A stretch of DNA of 64,000 nucleotides from Rhabdothermincola sp036846205 (GTDB taxonomy: Bacteria > Actinomycetota > Acidimicrobiia > Acidimicrobiales > Acidimicrobilacustridaceae): positions 18,978 to 82,977 of the forward strand of contig NZ_DAIUCK010000001.1 in assembly GCF_036846205.1 (NCBI RefSeq), given 5' to 3'. The notes beneath the pieces are model-generated. The model made no database searches. It worked only from the letters and a program-made list of their open reading frames with translations, and was not told the DNA's origin. Of the stretch, positions 39,926-48,464 are shown in pieces. Position 1 is the first letter of the stretch; each line of letters opens with the position of its first letter. The position numbers and the translations under genes were made by a program.

Positions 39926-42118
39926 ATGCCCACAACCGAACCACACCCGGCCGCGCTGCAGCCCGGGCCCGGTGGGTCAACGTCGCCGTCTCCGTGGGCC
40001 CCTGCCGGCCCCGTCGCCTCGCTCGTCACCGACACCGGACTCGTCACCCTCGTCGAGGGCTCCAGCTTCTGTGTGTCGGGCCGCAGCGGTGACATGCTCG
40101 CTGACCTGCCCCATGGCCTGTTCGTCCTGGACACGCGGTGCCTGTCACGCTGGGAGCTCACCGTCGATGGCCACCCCCTCGAGCCGCTGACGGTCGCCTC
40201 CGACGCACCGTTCGAAGCCACCTTCGTCAGCCGGGTCCACCCCGGTCGCCACCAAGCCGACAGCGAGCTGCTGGTCTTCCGCCGGCGGCACGTGGGACAC
40301 GGCATGCGCGAACGGCTGACCATCCACAACTTCGGCACGAGCCCTGCTCGGATCGACCTCGCGATCGAGCTCGACATCGACTTCGCGGACGTCTTCGAGG
40401 TGAAGGAGTCACGGGTGTGCCGCCGTGAGTCCTATTCGATCACGTGCACGCCCACCGAATGGCGATCGGTGCACGAAGCCGAGGAGCTCACCAAGACCGT
40501 CACCTTGCACCTCTCTCGAGCTGCTGTCACCGAACCCAGCCGGCTCTCCTGGACGCTCGACGTACCGGCCCGTGGCCAATCGGAGCTCTGCCTGGAACTG
40601 GACCTGGCCGTGGGTGACCACCTGATCGAACCCCGGTTCCGGTGCGGGCAGCCCGACGAGCACGCCGAGCCCACCCGCCGGCACACGGCCTGGCGTGCCG
40701 GGACACCCGTTCTCAAGACCGACCACCCCGCGCTGGCTCGAGCGGTCACCAGGGCGATGGAAGATCTCGGGGCGTTACGCATCTTCGACCCTGAGCACCC
40801 CGAGCTCCCCGTGACCGCGGCCGGCGCACCGTGGTTCATGACCCTCTTCGGGCGTGATTCCCTGATCACCGGGTGGATGGCGCTGCTTTTCGAACCGTCC
40901 CTCGCCCTCGGCGTCCTCCAGACGCTGGCCCGCCTCCAAGGGACACGGGTCGACGACGCCACCGAGGAAGAGCCAGGGCGCATCCTCCACGAGGTCCGCT
41001 TCGAGAAGGCCGCATCGCTCGCCCTGGGAGGTGGCGCCGCCTACTACGGCACCGCGGACGCCACGGCGCTGTTCGTCATGCTCGCCGGTGAACTGCGCCG
41101 CTGGGGAGTGGCCACCGACGTCATCGACGGTCTCGTTCCCCACCTCGATCACGCTCTGGCATGGATCGAGGACTGGGGCGACCGCGATGGTGACGGCTAT
41201 GTCGAATACCAGCGACGGAACCCCTCGGGCCTGGTGAACCAGGGGTGGAAGGACTCCTGGGACGGGGTGAACCACGCCGACGGGCGGATCGCCGCTCCAC
41301 CCATCGCGTTGTGCGAGGTGCAGGGCTATGTGTACGCCGCCTACCGGGCGCGGGCCCACCTGGCGGCCGAGGTCGGAGACCTCGCGACCGCCGAGCGCTA
41401 CGACAGCAAGGCAGCAACGCTCAAAGAGGCGTTCAATCGGGATTTCTGGCTGGACGATCGTGGCTGGTTCGCGATCGGCCTCGACGCCACCAAGGAGCCC
41501 ATCGACGCGCTGTCGTCCAACATCGGCCACTGTCTCTGGACGGGGATCGTCGACGAGGACAAGGCAACACAGGTCGCGGACCACCTCCTGTCACCCGAGA
41601 TGTTCACGGGGTGGGGCATCCGGACCCTCGCCAGCTCGATGGCCCGGTACAACCCGATCAGCTACCACAACGGATCGGTCTGGCCGCACGACACCGCGAT
41701 CTGCGCCGCCGGTCTCATGCGTTACGGCTTCGTCGACCACGCCACCACCGTCATCGAGGGCCTGCTCGAGGTCGCCCACGTCCTGGGCGGTCGCCTGCCC
41801 GAGCTGTTCGCAGGCCTCGACCGCCGCGAGCTCTCCGTTCCCGCGGCCTATCCCACGTCGTGCTCGCCACAGGCGTGGGCCGCCGCATCTCCGCTGCTCC
41901 TCCTGCGGACCATGCTCCGGCTCGACCCGTCGGCCCACCGCCAGCAGGTCCACCTCGCGCCGGTCATGCCCCAGGGCATGACCCGCCTCGAACTGCACGG
42001 CATCCGCATAGGGGACCGGACGCTGGACATCCGCTGGGAGCGAGGCGACGTGACCGTCGACGGGCTCGGCGGACTGGAGCTCCTGGCGACACCGCGCCCG
42101 CCGGTACACGACTCCTGA
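39926..42118 (+). CDS. Glycogen debranching-type amylo-alpha-1,6-glucosidase
   Basis: A 730-residue glycosidase. The N-terminal domain (about 30-260) matches the bacterial/archaeal GDE N-terminal beta-sandwich (LVEGSSFCVSGRSGDMLADLPHGLFVLDTRCLSRWELTVDG). The C-terminal two-thirds form an (alpha/alpha)6 barrel: APWFMTLFGRDSLITGWMAL, GRILHEVRFEKAASLALGG, YGTADATALFVMLAGELRRWG, YVEYQRRNPSGLVNQGWKDSWDGVNHADG, and YHNGSVWPHDTAICAAGLMRYG. The acidic residues in GRDS and KDSWD contexts are catalytic candidates. It probably trims alpha-glucans or trehalose/glucosylglycerate-type substrates in the cytoplasm. A CAGAAT -10 (39914-39919) suggests a leaderless start. The glycosyltransferase follows. Confidence 0.85.
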   Translation: MPTTEPHPAALQPGPGGSTSPSPWAPAGPVASLVTDTGLVTLVEGSSFCVSGRSGDMLADLPHGLFVLDTRCLSRWELTVDGHPLEPLTVASDAPFEATFVSRVHPGRHQADSELLVFRRRHVGHGMRERLTIHNFGTSPARIDLAIELDIDFADVFEVKESRVCRRESYSITCTPTEWRSVHEAEELTKTVTLHLSRAAVTEPSRLSWTLDVPARGQSELCLELDLAVGDHLIEPRFRCGQPDEHAEPTRRHTAWRAGTPVLKTDHPALARAVTRAMEDLGALRIFDPEHPELPVTAAGAPWFMTLFGRDSLITGWMALLFEPSLALGVLQTLARLQGTRVDDATEEEPGRILHEVRFEKAASLALGGGAAYYGTADATALFVMLAGELRRWGVATDVIDGLVPHLDHALAWIEDWGDRDGDGYVEYQRRNPSGLVNQGWKDSWDGVNHADGRIAAPPIALCEVQGYVYAAYRARAHLAAEVGDLATAERYDSKAATLKEAFNRDFWLDDRGWFAIGLDATKEPIDALSSNIGHCLWTGIVDEDKATQVADHLLSPEMFTGWGIRTLASSMARYNPISYHNGSVWPHDTAICAAGLMRYGFVDHATTVIEGLLEVAHVLGGRLPELFAGLDRRELSVPAAYPTSCSPQAWAAASPLLLLRTMLRLDPSAHRQQVHLAPVMPQGMTRLELHGIRIGDRTLDIRWERGDVTVDGLGGLELLATPRPPVHDS

Positions 42119-42229
42119 ACCCCCGGCCCCGCCTCTCGCCCGCAACGCGAGCCGGGCGCACCGCGGGTGAGGGACGATCAGCGCGCTCGACCGCGCATCG
42201 CGGGCATTCCTGTGCGCAGACTGTCGCTG

Positions 42230-43300
42230 ATGCGCATCGCCCTCATCGCTCCGCCGTGGCTCCCCGTCCCCCCACCGGCGTACGGCGGCACCGAGACTGT
42301 GCTGGATCAGCTGGCCCGAGGCCTGTCCGAGGCCGGCCACGAGGTGGTGCTGCACACCACGGGCGACAGCACCTGCCCGGTGCACACCGCCTGGGTGTAC
42401 GAGCAGTCGCAGGCCCCCCGGATGGCCGACGCGGCTGTCGAGCTCCGGCACCTGCTCCATGCCTACCACCGGATCGACGCGGAGGGTGTCGACGTGGTCC
42501 ACGATCACACGCTGGTGGGCCCTGTCCGCGCCGCCGCCGAGGGGCGCCCGAACGTGCTCACGACGGCGCACGGCCCGTTCGACCAGGAACTGGCTGCCAT
42601 CTACTCGGAGATCGCGACCCGCGTCTCCATCATCGCCATCTCGAGGGACCAGGCTCGATCGGCTGGCGGCACCCCGATCGCGCGGGTCATCCACCACGGA
42701 GTCGATCCGGGTGCCTACCCGGTCGGGCAGGGCGACGGCGGGTACGTGGCCTTCCTCGGCCGGATGGCACCGGCGAAGGGGGTCGACCTCGCGATCCGAG
42801 CAGCACGAGAAGCGGGCATACCGCTGTTGATCGCAGCCAAGATGCGCGAGCCGGCAGAGGTCGAGTACTTCGAGACCTGCGTGCGCCCACTGCTCGGTGG
42901 GGAAGTCGAGTACCTCGGCGAGGTCGAGCGGGCGGAGAAGCTGGAGCTGCTCCGCCGGGCACGTGCCCTCCTCAACCCCCTCCGCTGGCGGGAGCCGTTC
43001 GGCATGGTCATGGTCGAGGCCCTCGCCTGTGGCACCCCCGTCATCGCCTTCGCCCGGGGGTCCGTGCCCGAGATCATCGATGACGGTCGCACGGGCTGGC
43101 TGTGCGCCGACGAGCCGGCGCTGGTGCGAGCTCTCGGGCGCGTCGACCGGCTCGACCGAGCGGCATGCCGCCGTGCCGTCGAGACCCGGTTCTCGACCCG
43201 GCGGATGGTCCAGGAGCACCTGGAGCTGTACCAGGCGGTGGTGTGCCGAGCCGGCGAGCGGGGGCACCGCAGAGCGAACGGGTTCCAGCGAGCGCGCTGA
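42230..43300 (+). CDS. Glycosyltransferase family 4 (GT-B)
   Basis: A 356-residue GT-B retaining glycosyltransferase. Donor-acceptor features: N-terminal MRIALIAPPWLPVPPPAYGGTETVLDQLARGL, VDVVHDHTLVG, ISRDQARSAGGTPIARVIHHGVDPGAYP, YVAFLGRMAPAKGVDLAIRAAREAGIPLLIAAK, and the C-terminal nucleotide-binding REPFGMVMVEALACGTPVIAFARGSVPEIIDDGRTGWLC with the conserved glutamate pair. The sugar and acceptor are unknown; the preceding debranching-type enzyme points to alpha-glucan or glucoside metabolism. ATG 42230 begins the conserved strand; CAGACT at 42217-42222 fits a leaderless -10 seven bases upstream. Confidence 0.88.
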   Translation: MRIALIAPPWLPVPPPAYGGTETVLDQLARGLSEAGHEVVLHTTGDSTCPVHTAWVYEQSQAPRMADAAVELRHLLHAYHRIDAEGVDVVHDHTLVGPVRAAAEGRPNVLTTAHGPFDQELAAIYSEIATRVSIIAISRDQARSAGGTPIARVIHHGVDPGAYPVGQGDGGYVAFLGRMAPAKGVDLAIRAAREAGIPLLIAAKMREPAEVEYFETCVRPLLGGEVEYLGEVERAEKLELLRRARALLNPLRWREPFGMVMVEALACGTPVIAFARGSVPEIIDDGRTGWLCADEPALVRALGRVDRLDRAACRRAVETRFSTRRMVQEHLELYQAVVCRAGERGHRRANGFQRAR

Positions 43301-43322
43301 ACCGCGGCTTCACCGAGTGAGT

Positions 43323-44231
43323 TCAGCGGCGACGCGATCCGTAGTCCCCGAAGGGGTCGTCACGCTCACGCACCGCCTCCCGGAAGCCGACCGCCATTGA
43401 ACGCTCGACGAAGTCGAGACCTTCCTGAGTGTGACGGGCGATGCCGTCGAACAGGGTGCCGAGTAGCCGGCTCGAGGCCATCCCCATGTTCTCGGCGGTC
43501 TGGTTGCACAGCAGCTTCAGCATCACGAGCTGGCTGGTCGGCACCAGAGCGATCCGCGCCGCCAGAGCCTCGGCGTGCTCCTGCAACGCCTCATCCGGAA
43601 CCGCTTCGAGGATCATGCCCATGACCGCTGCTTCGGTCGCGGGAATCTCGTCGCCGGTCAGCAGATAGCGCTTCGCCCGCTCGAGGCCCAAGCGATACAC
43701 CCACATGGCGGTCGTCGGCGTCCCCCACACCCGCGACGGTGGGTACCCGAAACGGGCGCCCTCCCCGGCGATGATCAGGTCCGCGCACAGCACGAGATCG
43801 GTGCCGCCGCCGATGCACCATCCCTGTACCGCGGCGATGGTGGGCTTGGTCGCGTACCAGAGCTTGAGGTAGGCGTCGACGAAGCTCTTCATGAACCGAT
43901 AGTCGGCGACCGAGTCCCACACCCGGTCACCGTCGCTCGCCCGCCACGGTGCCGGGCGCTGCCCGGCGGGCGTCGCCCGCTCGGCCGGTCGATTCTCCCG
44001 CGACGCCTGCGCTTCGGTGGCCCAATCGAGGCCGTAGCCCGCGCAGAACGCGGGCCCCTCGGCTCGCAGGAGGATGACTCGTACCTGCGGGTCGGCATCA
44101 GCGGCGTCGATGGCATGGGAGAGCTCGTCTCTCAGCGCGGGTGTGATCGTGTTGTACTCGTCCGGGCGCGCCAGCCAGATGGACCGCACGCCAGCGGAGG
44201 TCTCGGTCCGCAACGTCGTGTACCGGTCCAC
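43323..44231 (-). CDS. Enoyl-CoA hydratase/isomerase family protein
   Basis: A 302-residue crotonase-fold enzyme. The first oxyanion strand is LLRAEGPAFCAGYGLDW and the second TIAAVQGWCIGGGTDLVLCADLIIAGEGARFGYPPSRVWGTPTTAMWVYRLGLERAKRYLLTGDEIPATEA. An insert of about 30 residues after the first motif (ATEAQASRENRPAERATPAGQRPAPWRASDGDR) is longer than usual. Catalytic glutamates of true hydratases are not obvious at the GxP..W site. Probably acts in fatty-acid, steroid-ring or aromatic acyl-CoA breakdown. GTG start without a strong ribosome site. Confidence 0.82.
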   Translation of the reverse strand: MDRYTTLRTETSAGVRSIWLARPDEYNTITPALRDELSHAIDAADADPQVRVILLRAEGPAFCAGYGLDWATEAQASRENRPAERATPAGQRPAPWRASDGDRVWDSVADYRFMKSFVDAYLKLWYATKPTIAAVQGWCIGGGTDLVLCADLIIAGEGARFGYPPSRVWGTPTTAMWVYRLGLERAKRYLLTGDEIPATEAAVMGMILEAVPDEALQEHAEALAARIALVPTSQLVMLKLLCNQTAENMGMASSRLLGTLFDGIARHTQEGLDFVERSMAVGFREAVRERDDPFGDYGSRRR

Positions 44232-44245
44232 CGCTGCTGACCCGC

Positions 44246-44494
44246 CTAGTCCTGCTCGTCCTCGCCAGCCCGGGGCCAGTCGTCCTCGTCGCCGAGCCCA
44301 GCCGGCATCGACTGCTCGATGACATCGGCCTCGGGAGCCTCGTCCGGCACGGTCAGCGATGGCACTGTCGCCAGCAGCTCCTCCTCGGGACGCTCACCTG
44401 CCGGTGGGAGTTGCTGTTCCACCGCATCGACCTCAGGGGCTTCGAGGTCCTCGGGTGGACGCGGTCGCTCGTCGGGGGTGGTGTCCATCCACAT
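44246..44494 (-). CDS. Small acidic protein with repeated EAPExD..EQ motif
   Basis: An 82-residue, strongly acidic protein of unknown function. Two copies of a short motif are present: EAPEVDAVEQQLP (first half) and EAPEADVIEQSMP (second half), separated by a Glu/Pro-rich linker. The Ala-Asp-x-x-Glu-Gln pattern recurs in short actinobacterial hypotheticals. No membrane segment. ATG 44494 is preferred; ATG 44488 is equally possible. It lies 14 bp upstream of the enoyl-CoA hydratase on the same strand, so the two may be cotranscribed. Confidence 0.5.
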   Translation of the reverse strand: MWMDTTPDERPRPPEDLEAPEVDAVEQQLPPAGERPEEELLATVPSLTVPDEAPEADVIEQSMPAGLGDEDDWPRAGEDEQD

Positions 44495-44593
44495 GAACCT
44501 ACCGAGCGATCCGAGCTCCCACCGCACGGGCCGCCAGGTTTCCGGTGCGGCGGCCTCCGCCTGATCAGACGACCGGACCGCACAGCCGACGCG

Positions 44594-46153
44594 TCAGCTC
44601 GCTCCTGCCGCCCGTTCCCGGAGCACCCGCCGGAGGATCTTGCCCGATGCAGACTTGGGAATCTCCTCGACCAGCGTGAGCCGGCGGATCTGCTTGTAAT
44701 GGGCGACCCGGTCAGCCACGTACTGCGTGATCTCCTCGGGCGTCGCCTCCTGTGCCGGCTTCAGCACCACGTAGCCGACAGGGATCTCGCCGGCTTCGTC
44801 GTCGGGAACGCCGATCACCGCGGCATCGGCCACCGCCGGATGGGTCAGCAACAGCGCCTCCAGCTCGGCCGGAGGAACCTGGAAGCCCTTGTACTTGATG
44901 AGCTCCTTCAGGCGATCGACCACGTACAGGTGACCGTCACGGTCGATGTGGCCGATGTCGCCGGTGTGCAGCCAGCCATCGGCGTCGATGGTCTCGGCGG
45001 TGGCGCGCTCGTTGTTCAGGTATCCCTTCATCACCTGCGGACCCCGGATCCAGACCTCGCCGTCCGCATCGATCCCGAGCGGCTCGCCGCTGGCCGGATC
45101 GACGATCTGCACCTCGGTGTTGGGCACGGTCAACCCCACCGAGCCGGGCTTGCCCATCCCCTCCGGGGTGAGATGGGTGACCGGCGACAGCTCGGTCATG
45201 CCGTAGCCCTGCACCACTTCACACCCCAGCCTTGCGCCGGCCTCGGCCGCCAGCTCTGCGGAAAGCGGCGCTGCACCCGAGAACACCTGCTTCACGTTCG
45301 ACAGGTCGAAGTCATCGACGATGGGGTGCTTGGCCAGCGCGACCACGATCGGCGGGGCCACGAACGACCGGGTGATCTTGTGGTCCTGGTGGGCCGCCAG
45401 AAACTGCTCGAGGTCGAACCGGGGCAGGGTGACGATGGTGGCGCCCGCCCGCAGCCCGGTGTTCATCAGGACCTGCATGCCGTAGATGTGGAAGAAGGGC
45501 AGCACGGCCATCACGACGTCGTCGGCATCCATGCCGGTGGGCCCGAGCACCTGCGCGATGTTGGCGACCAGGTTGCGGTGGGTGAGCATGACCCCCTTGG
45601 AGAGCCCGGTCGTCCCCGACGAGTACGGAAGCACCACCACGTCATCCGGATCGACCTTGACCTGCTCGGCCAGCGGTGGGCCGGCAAGCTCGAGCACCGA
45701 GGGCGTGTCGTCCGTGCGCTCGCCAAGCAGGACGATCTGCTCGACCGTGGTACCCGTGGCCGCCTCCCGAGCGGTGGCGAGGAATGGCGCGACGGTCACG
45801 AGTACGGAGGCCCGCGAATCGGCGAGCTGGTGGTGCACCTCCCGGGCGGTGTACGTCGGGTTCACAGTGGTGACGCTGCCGCCAGCCATGGCCGCGCCGT
45901 GGAAGACCGTCGCGTACTCGGGAACGTTGGGAGCCATGATGGCCAGCACGTCACCCGGGCCGAACCCCCGACCGGCGAGCCCGCCAGCGAGAGCCCGGAC
46001 CTGCTCGTCGAGCTGGCGGTAGGTGAGCACCCGCCCGCTCGGTCCGTCGATGAGCGCTGGCTTGGCATCCAACTCCCTGGCGCGCTCGAGCACGAACGGG
46101 GTCAGCGGGGTCTCGGGGATGTCGATGTCCGGGAACGGGCTGCGGTGGATCAC
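44594..46153 (-). CDS. AMP-binding acyl-CoA ligase (4-coumarate/long-chain type)
   Basis: A 519-residue ANL-superfamily ligase activating a carboxylic acid to its acyl-CoA through an acyl-adenylate. Motifs: P-loop-like LPYSSGTTGLSKGVMLTHRNL, HIYGMQVLMNTGLRAGATIV, the adenine-binding QGYGMTELSPVTH, WLHTGDIGHIDRDGHLYVVDRLKELIKYKGFQVPPAELEALL, and the catalytic lysine in PKSASGKILRRVLRER. The KYKGFQV hinge is typical of 4-coumarate:CoA-ligase-like and medium/long-chain enzymes. GTG start with a GGGGGGAG ribosome site. Nearby crotonase, SDR and thioesterase genes suggest a shared catabolic role. Confidence 0.92.
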   Translation of the reverse strand: MIHRSPFPDIDIPETPLTPFVLERARELDAKPALIDGPSGRVLTYRQLDEQVRALAGGLAGRGFGPGDVLAIMAPNVPEYATVFHGAAMAGGSVTTVNPTYTAREVHHQLADSRASVLVTVAPFLATAREAATGTTVEQIVLLGERTDDTPSVLELAGPPLAEQVKVDPDDVVVLPYSSGTTGLSKGVMLTHRNLVANIAQVLGPTGMDADDVVMAVLPFFHIYGMQVLMNTGLRAGATIVTLPRFDLEQFLAAHQDHKITRSFVAPPIVVALAKHPIVDDFDLSNVKQVFSGAAPLSAELAAEAGARLGCEVVQGYGMTELSPVTHLTPEGMGKPGSVGLTVPNTEVQIVDPASGEPLGIDADGEVWIRGPQVMKGYLNNERATAETIDADGWLHTGDIGHIDRDGHLYVVDRLKELIKYKGFQVPPAELEALLLTHPAVADAAVIGVPDDEAGEIPVGYVVLKPAQEATPEEITQYVADRVAHYKQIRRLTLVEEIPKSASGKILRRVLRERAAGAS

Positions 46154-46274
46154 GTGGTCTCCCCCCGACGCTCACTCACCCGAGCAGCGAGCCGATGGCC
46201 CGCCACACGGGACGATCATCCGCCAGACAGTAGGGCAACCGTCGAGGTGAAGGGGGCGAGGGTTGGTCAGGGTG

Positions 46275-46676
46275 TCACGACCGAGCGAGCGCCTTGTGCT
46301 TGAGCTCCTCGTACTCCTGTGGCGAGATGGCCCCGCTGTCGAGCAGCTCCTTCGCAGTCTTGATCTCCGCTGCTGTGCCATTGCCCGCTCCAGCGGTCTC
46401 CCGCACGTAGGCGCGGAACTGCTGCTCGGCTCGCTGCTGGGCGTCGGCCGAACGCTCGGCCATACCCCGGCCGCGGGTCACGAGGTACACGAAGACCGTG
46501 ACGAACGGGACGAGGACGAGGAAGATGCACCACAGCGCCTTGGACCATCCGCTGAGCTCATCACTACGGAACAGATCCCCGATGATCCCGAAGATGATCC
46601 AGAGAAAGATGACGAAGAAGAAGACCACGACGATCGACCAGAGCACGTCGCCGAGGCTGATGTCCGCGAGCACCAT
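46275..46676 (-). CDS. PLDc_N/SHOCT membrane protein
   Basis: A 133-residue protein. Two membrane helices (VLWSIVVVFFFVIFLWIIFGIIGDLF and ALWCIFLVLVPFVTVFVYLVTRG) with SDELSGWSKALW between them match the PLDc_N-type region. The C-terminus is a SHOCT motif (AKELLDSGAISPQEYEELKHKAL). Function unknown; SHOCT is an oligomerisation motif in many actinobacterial membrane proteins. ATG 46676 is chosen; an in-frame GTG at 46688 is possible. The AGGAG ribosome site lies in the 3' arm of a strong hairpin, which should limit translation. Confidence 0.82.
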   Translation of the reverse strand: MVLADISLGDVLWSIVVVFFFVIFLWIIFGIIGDLFRSDELSGWSKALWCIFLVLVPFVTVFVYLVTRGRGMAERSADAQQRAEQQFRAYVRETAGAGNGTAAEIKTAKELLDSGAISPQEYEELKHKALARS

Positions 46677-46688
46677 CGGCCCTGCCAC

Positions 46689-46731
46689 CTCCTGAGCATG
46701 CCCGCGCGGGTCGCGGGCCCGTGCTCAGGAG
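46689..46731 (-). promoter_or_regulatory. Leader hairpin sequestering the SHOCT gene ribosome site
   Basis: Read on the minus strand: 5' arm CTCCTGAGCA (complement of 46722-46731), inner arm GCCCGCG, 5-nt loop, inner arm CGCGGGC, 3' arm TGCTCAGGAG (complement of 46689-46698). The outer stem is a perfect 10 bp and the inner stem a perfect 7 bp, separated by a 3/1 internal loop. The 3' arm contains AGGAG, the only Shine-Dalgarno sequence for the gene, 12 nt before ATG 46676. The flanking genes are divergent, so a terminator role makes no sense. Confidence 0.65.
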
Positions 46732-46968
46732 ACCACGCTTCACCGCCGGTGGCCGGGTCGCGTGCCGAAGTTGTGTGCCCTCAAGCCGCCACCCCGCACA
46801 TGCAGTGGTGCTCATGGCGCGGGTGGTGACCAACCGGGGAGATCCGTGCGGGTCGCTGCGTCAGTCGTCGTCGACCGCCGCGTAGGAAGCCGAGCTGCTG
46901 GACGGACGTCGTCACTTGTCTCGGGGGAACTGGTCCGCTCGACGCGGACCTGCGAGGATGCCCGGCTC

Positions 46969-47820
46969 ATGCGACGACTGCATGACCGGGTCGCGGTGGT
47001 GACCGGTGCCGGCAGCGGCATCGGCCAGGCGACGAGCGTGCTGCTGGCCCGCCAGGGCCTCGACCTCGCGCTGGTCGACCTCCGCCCTGAGGGGCTGGAG
47101 GAGACGGCCGCGCTGGTTCGCGCCGCGGGCCGCACCGCCACGAGCCACCTCGCCGATGTCGCCGACGCAGACCGGATGGCCGAGCTACCTGCCGAGGTGC
47201 TCGATGCGCACGGCGCCTGCCACGTGCTCGTGAACAACGCCGGCGTCACGGCTGCCGGACGGTTCGAAGCTGAGTCCCTCGAAGACCTGCGCTGGATCGT
47301 CGGCATCAACGTCTGGGGTGTCGTGCACGGCTGCCGGGCCTTTCTGCCGGTACTGCGACGGATGGACGAGGCACACATCGTGAACCTCTCGAGCATGGTC
47401 GGGCTCCTCGGGCTTCCCCAGAACGCGTCCTACTCCCTCACCAAGGGCGCGGTCCGCTCCTTCAGCGAAGCCCTACGAGCCGAACTGATCTCCACGTCGA
47501 TCGGGGTCACGGTGGTGCTCCCGGGAGCGATCCGCACGAACATCATGTTCGGGGCCCGCGGCGCGGAGGCCGATCGCCTGGCACGGATGGGAGCCTCGCG
47601 GCTCGCCCCGCTCGCCCTCCGCCCCCCGGAAGCCGTCGCCCGCCGGATCGTGCGGGCCATCGAGAAGAACCAGGCCCGGGTGGTGGTGGGTCCCGACGCA
47701 CGGGCCGTGGACCTGGTGTCGCGGGTCCTGCCGGGCCGCTCGGGTCTCGTGGGCCGGCTCCTCGACCGGCTGGCGCCTGCGAACGGGCCCACCGGAGCCG
47801 AGCCGACCGCGCGGCACTGA
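46969..47820 (+). CDS. Short-chain dehydrogenase/reductase (SDR)
   Basis: A 283-residue classical SDR. Cofactor motif VVTGAGSGIG near residue 10, NNAG (VLVNNAGVTAAG), a catalytic Ser in NLSSMVGLLG and YSLTK in ASYSLTKGAVRSFSEALRAEL (Tyr and Lys), then VLPGAIRTNI. The acidic residue after strand 2 (LVDLRPEG) favours NAD(H). The C-terminal extension (ARRIVRAIEKNQARVVVGPDARAVDLVSRVLPG) occurs in mycobacterial-type lipid or steroid reductases. Substrate unknown. ATG 46969 begins the Rossmann fold; GAGG lies 11 nt upstream. Convergent with the thioesterase. Confidence 0.9.
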   Translation: MRRLHDRVAVVTGAGSGIGQATSVLLARQGLDLALVDLRPEGLEETAALVRAAGRTATSHLADVADADRMAELPAEVLDAHGACHVLVNNAGVTAAGRFEAESLEDLRWIVGINVWGVVHGCRAFLPVLRRMDEAHIVNLSSMVGLLGLPQNASYSLTKGAVRSFSEALRAELISTSIGVTVVLPGAIRTNIMFGARGAEADRLARMGASRLAPLALRPPEAVARRIVRAIEKNQARVVVGPDARAVDLVSRVLPGRSGLVGRLLDRLAPANGPTGAEPTARH

Positions 47821-47833
47821 GGGGACGGCGGGA

Positions 47834-48298
47834 TTACCGCTCCGGCCCCCCGGCGACGAGCACCGGGTTCTCAACCAGCGGCGTGCGCAGCGCAACGATC
47901 ATCATCGAGAAGTCGGCCACGGCGACGAGGTGACCCTGCTCGTCGACCACCTCGCAGCCGACCACGATCAGCTGGCTGCCTCTCCGGATGACCTCGGCTC
48001 TGGCCAGCACGGTCTCGGTGCGGGCCCGACCGAGGTAGCGGATGTGCATGTCCACGGTGACGAGCGACTCCCGGGACGGATCGAAACCGCTGCTCCCCAC
48101 GGCGGCCAGCGCACAGGCGAGGTCCACCATGGTGGCGATTGCGCCACCGTGCAGGCTGCCGGTGGAGCCGAGCGCCTCGGCCTTCACGGGCATCCGGACC
48201 TGCGCCCGCCCCTCCCCCGCGGCAGGGGGCTCGTAGTCGAGCGCCAGCATCCGGTGCAGGGGGATCTGGTCGATGGCACCAGGTTGGGACTCGGCCAC
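47834..48298 (-). CDS. PaaI-family hotdog thioesterase
   Basis: A 154-residue hotdog-fold acyl-CoA thioesterase. The family signature is clear: GSTGSLHGGAIATMVDLACALAA (the HGG region and helix), then SLVTVDMHIRYLGRARTETVLARAEVIRRGSQLIVVGCEVVDEQGHLVAVADFSMMIV. It probably hydrolyses aryl- or acyl-CoA esters to recycle CoA. GTG 48298 has a strong AAGGAGGG ribosome site 6 nt upstream. Confidence 0.88.
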   Translation of the reverse strand: MAESQPGAIDQIPLHRMLALDYEPPAAGEGRAQVRMPVKAEALGSTGSLHGGAIATMVDLACALAAVGSSGFDPSRESLVTVDMHIRYLGRARTETVLARAEVIRRGSQLIVVGCEVVDEQGHLVAVADFSMMIVALRTPLVENPVLVAGGPER

Positions 48299-48357
48299 GG
48301 GGCACCCTCCTTCGAGACGTGCCGACAGGGCTAGCACCGGTCGAGCGCGGCATGCAA

Positions 48358-48376
48358 GACATATTGGGAAAGTGTC
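48358..48376. promoter_or_regulatory. Imperfect inverted repeat upstream of thioesterase gene
   Basis: GACA at 48358-48361 mirrors TGTC at 48373-48376, with TT/AA (48364-48365, 48369-48370) also paired inside, about 60 bp upstream of the thioesterase start. The local sequence is less GC-rich than its surroundings. Possible operator; weak. Confidence 0.25.
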
Positions 48377-48464
48377 CTGATACCCGATCACGGGGTGAGG
48401 GCGGGACCTGCGGGAAGCACCAGGTGTTCGATCCCGCGGGAAGCCGGTACGCCAGCCTGTGGCG

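Noticed and set aside
41245..43083. 612-codon plus-strand frame across the debranching-type and glycosyltransferase genes
   Set aside because: Alternate frame of two clear genes, Arg/Pro-rich, no domain.
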